Source: DSNY01 sp037442465
Lineage (GTDB): Bacteria > Pseudomonadota > Gammaproteobacteria > Burkholderiales > Burkholderiaceae_F
DNA length: 64,000 bases
Assembly (NCBI GenBank): GCA_037442465.1
Contig: JBBIQI010000001.1
Coordinates: forward strand, 10,906 to 74,905
Reading direction: 5' to 3'
The notes beneath the pieces were generated by a model. The model was given only the letters and a program-made list of their open reading frames with translations, had not been told where the DNA came from and searched no databases. The position numbers were made by a program, and so were the translations under genes. Positions 8,208-15,320 of the stretch are shown one piece after another (within the stretch, counting starts at the first letter, position 1; each line of letters starts with the position of its first letter).

Positions 8208-9923
8208 ATGACGAACCTCGTTTCGGTGCGCGACCTCACGGTGTCGTTCCGGCTGGGCAAATCCCACGTCGTCGAGGCAGTGCGCGCAGTGAGCTTCGAC
8301 GTGCCGGAAAACGGCACCGTCGCGCTGGTCGGCGAGTCGGGCAGCGGCAAGAGCGTGTCGGCGATGTCGATCATGCGGCTGCTGCCTGACAACGCGATCG
8401 TGGGCGGCGCGAGTCGCGTCGAGTTCGGCGGGCGCAACCTGCTGGCCGAACCGATCGAGACGTTGCGCGCGATCCGCGGCAAGGACATCGGCGTCGTCTT
8501 CCAGGAGCCGATGACCTCGCTGAATCCCGTCTTCACGGTCGGCGACCAGATCGCCGAAGTGCTGCGGCTGCATCTGGGCCTCACGCCAAGGCAGGCGGCC
8601 GACCGCGTCGTCGAGCTGCTGACCGAGGTGGGCATCCCCGAGCCCAGGGCGCGCGTCGACAGCTACCCGCACGAGCTGTCGGGCGGCCAGCAGCAGCGCG
8701 TGATGATCGCGATGGCGATCGCCTGCCAGCCGAAGCTGCTGATCGCCGACGAGCCGACCACCGCGCTCGATGTGACCGTGCAGCGGCAGATCCTCGAGCT
8801 GATCGCCAGGTTGCAGAGCGTGCACCGGATGAGCGTGCTGTTCATCAGCCACGATCTGGGGTTGGTCGGCGAAATAGCCGACGAGGTGGTGGTGATGCGC
8901 GAAGGCGTCGTACGCGAGCGCGGGCCGGTCGCGCAGATCTTCACCGCACCACAGGACGCCTACACCAAGGCGCTGCTGGCGTGCCGGCCGCGGCTCGACG
9001 CTCGCCCGAGGCGGCTGCCGGTGATCGACGACTTCATGCAGTCGGCCGACAGCGCGTCGATCGTGCTCGGTCGCGCCGATGCGCAGCAGCGCGTCGCGCG
9101 CGCCGTGCAGGACAGGCCGCTGATCGAAGCGCGCGGGCTGCGCAAGGAGTACCGGCTGAAGACGGGGTTGTTCGCGCGCAAGACGATCGAGGCGGTGAAG
9201 GACGCGTCGTTTTCGGTGGCGCGCGGGCGCACGCTGGGCGTGGTCGGCGAGTCGGGCTCGGGCAAGACCACGGTCGGCATGCTGCTGATGCGGCTCGTCG
9301 ACGCCACCGCCGGCGAAGTGCTGTGGGAAGGCAAGGATCTGCTGAAGCTGTCGGAGCGCGAGATGATGGCCTACCGGCGGCGCATCCAGATCATCTTCCA
9401 GAATCCCTACGCAAGCCTGAATCCGCGCTTCACGATCGGGCAGATTCTGACCGAGCCGATGAAAATCCACCGCATCGGCAGCGGCGACGACGAGCGCTTC
9501 GAGCGCGCGCTGCGACTGATCAAGCGCGTGGGGCTGCCGGCCGACAGCGTCCATAAGTACCCGCACGAATTCTCCGGCGGGCAGCGCCAGCGCATCGCCA
9601 TCGCGCGCGTGCTGACGATGCAGCCCGAGGTCATCATCTGCGACGAGTCGGTTTCTGCGCTGGACGTCTCGGTGCAGGCCACCGTGCTGAACCTGCTGGT
9701 CGATCTGCAGGAGGAATTCGGCATTTCGTATGTGTTCATCAGCCACGATCTGGCCGTCGTCAAGTACATGGCCGACGACATCATCGTGATGAACCAGGGC
9801 GCGATCGTCGAGCGCGGTTCGAGCGAGGCGATCTACGAGAATCCGCAGCACGAGTACACGAAGCGGCTGCTGGCCGCGATCCCGCGCGGCTATACGCCGC
9901 AGCGGGCCGCACGCGCGGCCTGA
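8208..9923 (+). CDS. ABC transporter ATP-binding protein with two fused ATPase domains
   Basis: 571 residues carrying two complete peptide-transporter ATPase domains (DppD-DppF fused, as in YejF or GsiA). Domain 1 has Walker A GESGSGKS at 42-49, signature LSGGQ at 157-161 and Walker B LLIADEPT at 177-184. Domain 2 has Walker A GESGSGKT at 347-354, signature FSGGQRQR and Walker B VIICDESVSALD. Each domain ends with the peptide-importer type C-terminal extension (AYTKALLACRP and EYTKRLLAAIP). ATP hydrolysis by this cytoplasmic subunit powers uptake through the two permeases encoded just upstream. Both nucleotide sites look intact. Confidence 0.95.
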   Translation: MTNLVSVRDLTVSFRLGKSHVVEAVRAVSFDVPENGTVALVGESGSGKSVSAMSIMRLLPDNAIVGGASRVEFGGRNLLAEPIETLRAIRGKDIGVVFQEPMTSLNPVFTVGDQIAEVLRLHLGLTPRQAADRVVELLTEVGIPEPRARVDSYPHELSGGQQQRVMIAMAIACQPKLLIADEPTTALDVTVQRQILELIARLQSVHRMSVLFISHDLGLVGEIADEVVVMREGVVRERGPVAQIFTAPQDAYTKALLACRPRLDARPRRLPVIDDFMQSADSASIVLGRADAQQRVARAVQDRPLIEARGLRKEYRLKTGLFARKTIEAVKDASFSVARGRTLGVVGESGSGKTTVGMLLMRLVDATAGEVLWEGKDLLKLSEREMMAYRRRIQIIFQNPYASLNPRFTIGQILTEPMKIHRIGSGDDERFERALRLIKRVGLPADSVHKYPHEFSGGQRQRIAIARVLTMQPEVIICDESVSALDVSVQATVLNLLVDLQEEFGISYVFISHDLAVVKYMADDIIVMNQGAIVERGSSEAIYENPQHEYTKRLLAAIPRGYTPQRAARAA

Positions 9924-9941
9924 CGGCGGCCTGATCGCGGC

Positions 9942-11570
9942 TCAAGCGAGCGCAGGCGCCGAGCTGCCGGTAAGTTCCGCGGCCAGCGCACTGGCCATGC
10001 GGGCGACGATACCGTAAATGGACAGCTGCGGATTGGCGCCGAGCGAGGTCGGGAAGATCGAGCCGTCGTGCACCGACAGGTTCTCGATCTGGAAGTGACG
10101 GCCGAACCCGTCGACCACGCCCGCGCGTTCGCTCGCGGCCATGCCGCAGCCCCCCATCACGTGCGCGCTGACCACGCGCGTGGCGAGCGGCTTCAGCGGC
10201 AGTCGTTCGATCGCTTCCTTGGCTTCGGCGAAGCGCGTGTAGCCGCCGGCCAGCTCGTGTACGGGGTGGACACTCCTTGCGCCGGCCGCGAACTGGATTT
10301 CGGCCATCGCGACGAAGGCGCGGCGCACGCCGTCCCAGACCGGCTCGTTCAGCGGGTAGTCGAGGAGCGCGCGGCCGTCGGCTGCGAGCACCACTTCGCC
10401 GCCGCGGCTGTCCGGGTGGAAGCCGTCGCGCAGCAGCGCGATCAGCGCATGGGCGTGGGCGAACCGGTGCATCAACGCGGCGTGCGGCGGTCCGAAGCCG
10501 TGCAGCGTCGTGGCGAACAGCACGGGGTGCAGCGGCGGTGCCTCGAGCTTGAAACCGAGCGGGCCGTCGATCGGGTCGACTTCGAGGAAGCGATCCGAAT
10601 ACACGGTCTGCGGCGCACCGGCGAAACCGTCGACGCGCTGCTCGAACAGCGCCGACGAGATCACCGTCGGGTGCAGGAAGGTGCGACGCCCGAGCAGCCG
10701 GTACGGATCCGGCGCAGCCGACCGCAGCAGCAGGCCCGGTGTGTTGATCGCGCCGCCGGCGGCGACGAAATGGCGCGCGCGCACTTCCACCGTGACACCG
10801 CTTGCGGTCAATCCATCGGGGCGCAGCGCCGCGCAGACGAGCCGCTCGATCCGGGCGCCGTCGAATTCGAACCGCAGCGCGCGCAGCCGCGTATACAACC
10901 GTGCGCCGCGGTCGAGCGCGGCGGGAATCGTCGTCACCAGCATCGACTGCTTGGCGTCGAGCGGGCAGCCTACGCCGCAGTAGCCCAGGTTCGCGCAGCC
11001 GGCGACGTTGCGGCGGATCACGGCCGTCGGTATGCCGAGGGCGGCCGCGCCGCGCGCCAGCAGGCTGTTGTTTTCGTTCGGCGCAACCGTCCACGGGCGG
11101 ATGGCCAAGCGCGTCTCGGCCTGCGCGAACCAGGGTGCGAGTGCCTCTTCGGTGAAGTCGGCGAGCCCGTAGCGGCTGCGCCAGAACGCCAGCGTCGCCG
11201 GCGGCGTGCGAAAGCTCGAGGTCCAGTTGACCGTGGTCGAGCCGCCCACAGCGCGCCCTTGCAGGATGGTGATCGCCTTGTCCTTGGTCTTGCGCGCGGC
11301 CGAATCCCAGTACAGGTGCGGATAGGCGTCGGCCTCGCGCATGCGAAAGTCGCGCGAGCTGGCGAGCGGCCCTTCCTCGATCAGCACGACCGCAAGTCCC
11401 GCCTTGGCGAGCAGTTCGGCACTGATGCCGCCGCCCGCGCCGGTGCCGACGATGGCCACGTCGCAGTCGATGCGCTGCGGCTCGCGCAGCGAGGACGCGT
11501 CGACGACCTTCCAGCCGCGAGCCAGCCCCGCGGCGACCGGATCGGCGCGCGTGACGGACGGCGCAGTCAT
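9942..11570 (-). CDS. GMC-family FAD-dependent oxidoreductase
   Basis: 542-residue flavoprotein. The FAD-binding GTGAGGG motif is at residues 43-48, the GMC signature AVGGSTTVNW at 108-116, and the GMC C-terminal domain (AHVMGGCGMAASE, LSVHDGSIFPTSLGANPQLS) follows. Residues 189-208 contain Cys192, Cys198 and Cys202 in a CxxxxxCxxxC arrangement before PLDAKQS. That recalls the Fe-S cysteine patch of membrane GMC dehydrogenases and the cysteine patch of long-chain alcohol oxidases. Its ATG overlaps the stop of the Tat-exported small-subunit gene (ATGA). The likely reaction is oxidation of an alcohol or sugar, with electrons passed to the respiratory chain; the substrate is unknown. No cytochrome c subunit gene lies beside it. 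Confidence 0.85.
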   Translation of the reverse strand: MTAPSVTRADPVAAGLARGWKVVDASSLREPQRIDCDVAIVGTGAGGGISAELLAKAGLAVVLIEEGPLASSRDFRMREADAYPHLYWDSAARKTKDKAITILQGRAVGGSTTVNWTSSFRTPPATLAFWRSRYGLADFTEEALAPWFAQAETRLAIRPWTVAPNENNSLLARGAAALGIPTAVIRRNVAGCANLGYCGVGCPLDAKQSMLVTTIPAALDRGARLYTRLRALRFEFDGARIERLVCAALRPDGLTASGVTVEVRARHFVAAGGAINTPGLLLRSAAPDPYRLLGRRTFLHPTVISSALFEQRVDGFAGAPQTVYSDRFLEVDPIDGPLGFKLEAPPLHPVLFATTLHGFGPPHAALMHRFAHAHALIALLRDGFHPDSRGGEVVLAADGRALLDYPLNEPVWDGVRRAFVAMAEIQFAAGARSVHPVHELAGGYTRFAEAKEAIERLPLKPLATRVVSAHVMGGCGMAASERAGVVDGFGRHFQIENLSVHDGSIFPTSLGANPQLSIYGIVARMASALAAELTGSSAPALA

Positions 11571-12061
11571 AGCTTTGGCGGCCCGGGATAGCCGATCGCG
11601 GGCCATGTCGACTCGTCGGCGTACCACGGTCCGAGCACGACGTCGTGCAGCGCTTGGTAGCCGGCCTGCAACAGGTCGAACGGATGCGTGCGCCAGCGCT
11701 GCAGGAAGCGCGTCGCCTGTTCGACGCCGGCGGTTTCCCAGTCGTCGACGCCGGCCAGCCAGCGGCCGGGGGTCGATGCGAGCAGTGCGAACAGTTCGCC
11801 CAGTTCGAGCCGCGTCGGCGGCGGCAGGCGCGCGATCGCGGCGAGCGTTCGCTCGAGCGTGGCTTCGCGCGCCTGTGCGGTGCGGTCGACCGGCAGCGCG
11901 CCGGCGAGCAGCGCCGGGATCACCGCGCGCAGCACCAGACGCGCTTCTTCGCTGGTCGATGCGTCGCGCGCTGCGGGCTTGAGCCACAGCGCCGCGCCGC
12001 CTGCGGCGGCCAGTACGGCGCCGCCGATCAGACCCGCCTTCAAAAACGTCCGTCGACGCAT
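11567..12061 (-). CDS. Tat-exported small subunit, gluconate 2-dehydrogenase subunit 3 type
   Basis: About 164 residues beginning MRRRTFLKAGLIGGAVLAAA, a textbook twin-arginine signal; an ATG four codons upstream is also possible. The rest is helical, with the GELFALLAST and DVVLGPWYADESTWPAIGYPGP pattern of gluconate 2-dehydrogenase subunit 3 proteins. These partner GMC dehydrogenases and help carry them across the membrane folded. The GMC partner here has no signal of its own, so it probably travels with this protein. The four-base overlap with the GMC gene supports equal production and complex formation. Confidence 0.82.
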   Translation of the reverse strand: MRRRTFLKAGLIGGAVLAAAGGAALWLKPAARDASTSEEARLVLRAVIPALLAGALPVDRTAQAREATLERTLAAIARLPPPTRLELGELFALLASTPGRWLAGVDDWETAGVEQATRFLQRWRTHPFDLLQAGYQALHDVVLGPWYADESTWPAIGYPGPPKL

Positions 12062-12130
12062 TGCGGCCTTCACGTATCCTTCGCCCGCATTCTAGGGATC
12101 GCCGATAGAACACCGCTTCTAAACGGGCTG

Positions 12131-12814
12131 ATGGCGCGCGAATTAGAGGGCTCCGCCAAGCAGCGGTTGAGCGACGCCTTGCAGCGGGTCATCGCGCTGC
12201 GCAGGCGACTCGAAGGCGATCCCGTGCTCGCGCAACGCTGGCGTGCGGTCAAGTCATGGCAGTCGCAGCGGCTGCAGCACACGTATCCGGACCTGCTTGC
12301 ATCGCCGCGCTACGGGCCTGCCTGCCGCTTTTTCCTCGACGAGCTGTACGCGGCGAAGGACTTCAGCCAGCGCGACAACGAGGCGCTGCGCGTCGTCCCG
12401 AAGCTGGCGCGCATGCTGCCCGACCGCGCCATCGAGACGATGGCGCTCGCCGTCGAGCTCGATGAGCTGTCGGAAACGCTCGACGCGCGCGTGGCGAGGC
12501 TGATCAACCTGCCGATCGACGAAGCCGGCTACGTCCGGGCCTATCGCGCCGCCGGCACTTACGAAGAGCGGGCGCGCCAGATCGAGATGATCGACCGCAT
12601 CGGCCGCTCGCTCGAGCGGCTGGCGCGCATACCTTTCCTGTCCGGCATGCTGCATATGATGCGGGCGCCGGCAGAAGCGGCCGGGCTCGGGCACCTGCAC
12701 CACTTTCTCGCCTCGGGTTTCGACAGCTTCAAGGCGATGGGCGAGGCCGGCGAATTCCTGGCGACGATCCGCGCACGCGAAACCGCGTTGATGCGCAAGT
12801 GGTTCGGCGACTGA
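12131..12814 (+). CDS. FFLEELY-motif family protein, function unknown
   Basis: 227-residue, mainly alpha-helical cytoplasmic protein with no signal or membrane segment. It carries FFLDELYAAKDFSQRDNE, the signature that gives the FFLEELY-motif family its name, here with Asp for the first Glu. No catalytic motif is visible and no function is established to my knowledge. It is divergent from the GMC pair across about 70 bases and convergent with the RDD gene, so it is probably a single-gene unit. The family call is good; the role is unknown. Confidence 0.8.
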   Translation: MARELEGSAKQRLSDALQRVIALRRRLEGDPVLAQRWRAVKSWQSQRLQHTYPDLLASPRYGPACRFFLDELYAAKDFSQRDNEALRVVPKLARMLPDRAIETMALAVELDELSETLDARVARLINLPIDEAGYVRAYRAAGTYEERARQIEMIDRIGRSLERLARIPFLSGMLHMMRAPAEAAGLGHLHHFLASGFDSFKAMGEAGEFLATIRARETALMRKWFGD

Positions 12815-12821
12815 CCGCCGC

Positions 12822-13319
12822 CTACTCGCGCAGCACGCGCGTGCCGAGCCAGCGATCGTGCAGCAGTTGTCCGTCGCGGCCGACCGCTCCGACCGCGAGC
12901 ATCGCGAGGAAGCCGAGCGCGAAGGCGACGACGTCCCAGAGCGCATGCGTCTGGAACAGGGCCACGTAGGCGATGCCGGGCGCGAAAAGATGCCAGGCGA
13001 GCAGGTAGCGCAGCACGGCCACGCGCCAGCCGATCGGTGCGCCGCCCGGTCCGACCACGCGCAGCCGCCACGTTTTCATCGCGAGCGTCTGTCCGCTGCG
13101 GCTCCAGCACCAGACGAAATAGGCGCCGACCGCCACGAACAAGATCGCCTGCAGCGTCCAGCGCTGGTGGTCCGCCAGTGGGTAGGTCCACCGCGCCAGC
13201 GCCAGCACGAAGTAGCCGACGATGAACACCACGCCGAACAGCAGCACCGCCTCGTAGGTCATCGCGGCCAGTCGCAACAGCGGTCCGGGCGAGCGCGGCG
13301 GGGTCGGGTCAGTGGACAT
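12822..13319 (-). CDS. RDD family membrane protein
   Basis: 165 residues with three or four hydrophobic segments (about 14-40, 50-72, 100-118 and 123-145). The RDD-type basic motif is replaced by MKTWRLRVVGPGGAPIGWR, and the C-terminus is HDRWLGTRVLRE, typical of the family. Some RDD proteins act in ion transport or membrane homeostasis; nothing here narrows that. It is the last gene of the minus-strand set sigma factor, DUF3619, DUF3106 and RDD, from which a 125-base gap separates it. Confidence 0.85.
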   Translation of the reverse strand: MSTDPTPPRSPGPLLRLAAMTYEAVLLFGVVFIVGYFVLALARWTYPLADHQRWTLQAILFVAVGAYFVWCWSRSGQTLAMKTWRLRVVGPGGAPIGWRVAVLRYLLAWHLFAPGIAYVALFQTHALWDVVAFALGFLAMLAVGAVGRDGQLLHDRWLGTRVLRE

Positions 13320-13444
13320 CGGGTGGCGGGCCAGGATGCGGGGTCGACCGCGGCAGGCTTCGCGCTCGGGTGGCGACTCGATACGGCAACGGCGGTCGCG
13401 CCGGCGTCCCCGCCGCCGGCGTCGCGGGGGCCGGGCGCGGGTAG

Positions 13445-13924
13445 CTACCTGTTCTGCGAGGCCTTCGGCTGCCGGTCGGGCGCGGGTTTCTTCTGTGCCT
13501 GTTCGTTTAACGCCTTTTTCTTGTCGGGGGGAAGGGCCTTGTACTGCTCGACCAGCGCTTCGCGCCGTTCGGCGGGCAGTTCGTACGCGCGCTGGAAGTT
13601 CTCGCGCGTCGTCCGGCGCTGCTCCGGCGTGAGCTTGATGAACTCGGCCATGCGCGCGTGCATCCGTTGCTTGCCTTCAGGGGAGAGCTGGTGGTACTTC
13701 GGCGCGACTTCGAGCCACTTGCGCTTGCGGTCACGCTCGAGCTTGTTCCACTCGGGTGCGAGCGGGGCGAGCGCCTCGCGCTGAGCGGGCGTCAGTTCGT
13801 TCCAGGTCGGGCCTGACGCGGCCGCCGCCGGTGGCTTGCGCGCCGCGGACGGCTGCTGGGCGACCGTCGGCGCCGCGACAACCGCCGCGGCCAACATGGC
13901 GAGAACAACGAGCGCGCGCATCAT
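13445..13924 (-). CDS. DUF3106 secreted or periplasmic protein
   Basis: 159 residues: a Sec signal (about 1-23, ending VAQQ), a short Ala/Pro linker, then repeated helical WNxLTPxQREALAPL and LTPEQRRTTRENFQRAYELP units typical of DUF3106. The protein is strongly basic at the C-terminus and probably a periplasmic helical hairpin. The layout recalls the LTxxQR repeats of Spy/CpxP chaperones, but that is analogy, not homology shown here. Two adjacent ATGs are possible starts. It is 12 bases downstream of the DUF3619 gene, so it is co-transcribed. Confidence 0.82.
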   Translation of the reverse strand: MMRALVVLAMLAAAVVAAPTVAQQPSAARKPPAAAASGPTWNELTPAQREALAPLAPEWNKLERDRKRKWLEVAPKYHQLSPEGKQRMHARMAEFIKLTPEQRRTTRENFQRAYELPAERREALVEQYKALPPDKKKALNEQAQKKPAPDRQPKASQNR

Positions 13925-13936
13925 CGGACCGCGCGC

Positions 13937-14356
13937 TTACAGCTGTTGCCGCTCGTTTCTCAGCAGGACGGTGAAGCCCTGGTCCGCATACGCCTCCAGC
14001 GGCGTCTCGTCCAGCAGCACCGCGAAGTCGAGGTCGGCCAGCTCCGCGATCACCAGCCCCCGCTGCCACTGATAGATACCGACGAACCCGATCACGAGCG
14101 CCAGCAGCGGAGCCACCAGGCCCATCCGGTACAGCCAGACCCGGAAGCCGCCGGACCGCTCGCCGTCGGCGGGAGCGGCGCCGGCGACGGCCACCTGCAG
14201 CGCTGGTACCCAAACGGCGGCTTCCTGCGCTCGCTTCTGATGCTGGAGTGCAGTTTTGCGCGCCTGTTCGAGGCGATAGAGGGTCTTGTAGTCGAGCCGC
14301 TCGGTCCCTTCGTTCAGGGCCTGGCGGACGCGATATCCGAATTCGACTTCATTCAT
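13937..14356 (-). CDS. DUF3619 single-pass membrane protein
   Basis: 139 residues. Residues 1-75 are polar and predicted cytoplasmic (MNEVEFGYRVRQALNEGTER), one membrane helix lies at about 78-97, and residues 98-139 include the conserved LDFAVLLDETPLEAYADQGF. Its ATG overlaps the TGA of the sigma-factor gene (ATGA). A small membrane protein coupled to an ECF-like sigma factor suggests an anti-sigma-like or membrane-tethering role. That is inference from position and topology; no known anti-sigma domain is recognisable. Confidence 0.8.
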   Translation of the reverse strand: MNEVEFGYRVRQALNEGTERLDYKTLYRLEQARKTALQHQKRAQEAAVWVPALQVAVAGAAPADGERSGGFRVWLYRMGLVAPLLALVIGFVGIYQWQRGLVIAELADLDFAVLLDETPLEAYADQGFTVLLRNERQQL

Positions 14357-14916
14357 AGCGTGATTCCCCGTGCCCGCAATGCGCGCGCCAGGGCGTGCGT
14401 GGCGCGCGAACAATGGGTCTTGACACTGCCTTCCGAGCATCCCATCGCCGCCGCCGTTTCGGCAACGTCAAGTTCTTCCCAGTAACGTAACAGGAAAGCC
14501 TCGCGTTGACGCGCCGGAAGGCGGGCGATCTCTTCCTCAATTGCAGCGATGACCTGGGCTCTCTCGACCTTATCGGCAGCGTTTTCGGCTTGTTCAGTGC
14601 CCTCCAGCGCCTCCAGGGTATCCAGCGGATCCGAATCCTCGTCGTCCCCGGAGCCGAGAGCGGAAAACAGGGTCACCCAGGTAGAGCGGACCTTCTGGCG
14701 GCGAAAGAAGTCGTGGATCGCGTTCTGCAGGATGCGGGTAAACAGCAACGGCAGTTCAGCCGCCGGGCGGTCGCCATAGTGCTCCGCCAGCTTGATCATC
14801 GCGTCCTGCACGATGTCGAGAGCGTTTTCCTCGTTGCGCACGGCAAACTGCGCCTGCTTGAAGGCACGCCGCTCGACGCCTGCCAGGAAATCCGAGAGTT
14901 CTTCGCGAGTCGCCAT
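14353..14916 (-). CDS. RNA polymerase sigma factor, ECF-like sigma-70 family
   Basis: 187 residues. Region 2 is visible at about 10-90 (RNEENALDIVQDAMIKLAEHY, LFTRILQNAIHDFFRRQKVR), then an acidic linker (GDDEDSDPLDTLEALEG), then region 4 at about 125-185 (RLPARQREAFLLRYWEELDV, AAMGCSEGSVKTHCSRATHA). It would direct RNA polymerase to a small regulon. It heads the minus-strand set and overlaps the DUF3619 gene, a possible partner. The ATG was chosen over the TTG one codon upstream. The regulon cannot be read from the sequence. Confidence 0.9.
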   Translation of the reverse strand: MATREELSDFLAGVERRAFKQAQFAVRNEENALDIVQDAMIKLAEHYGDRPAAELPLLFTRILQNAIHDFFRRQKVRSTWVTLFSALGSGDDEDSDPLDTLEALEGTEQAENAADKVERAQVIAAIEEEIARLPARQREAFLLRYWEELDVAETAAAMGCSEGSVKTHCSRATHALARALRARGITL

Positions 14917-15320
14917 CAAAATGGGCCCGCGTCGACGCGAAGAAGACGCTCGGCATGCGGCCCGAAACCGGCGCGAATCCTAACAGAGCACCTGCGTGCG
15001 GCGGCGGGGCGCAACGCGACCGTCGTCGCCGTGCGCCGCAGGCAACTGCGCCCGGCCTGCCGCCCGTCAGCGCGGGGATGACGCGGCAATTCCCGTCCGC
15101 TGCGCCGGCGGGCCCTGCAGCCCGATGGCCGCGTCATTTGCGCTCGCTGATGCGCTGCAGTATCGTGCCGGCTTCTTGCAAAACAAGAGACACTTAGCTC
15201 GGAGCAGCCGACCCAGTTGCATTCCTCACAGCTAAACGCGCTCGCCGCACCGCCCGCCACGAGCGGGTATGGAACGGCATCCGATCAATCTCCAGAAGGA
15301 CCTTGAGAGGACCCGCAATC
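14917..15320. other. Divergent intergenic region between the sigma-factor gene and ilvB
   Basis: About 400 bases without a convincing gene. It must hold the promoters of two divergent operons, and one candidate for ilvB is listed separately. The transcript from that promoter would have a leader of about 150 bases. I found no branched-chain-residue-rich leader peptide and no terminator in it, so classical ilv attenuation is not supported. Confidence 0.5.
15138..15166 (+). promoter_or_regulatory. Candidate promoter for the ilvBNC operon
   Basis: TTGCGC, a 17-base spacer, then TATCGT, a fair sigma70 match. It lies about 155 bases before the ilvB ATG. Prediction by eye only. Confidence 0.35.

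Noticed and set aside
15269..15320. Possible ilv leader peptide starting MERHPINLQKDLERT
   Set aside because: It has no run of Ile, Val or Leu codons, its frame runs on into ilvB out of frame, and no terminator hairpin follows.
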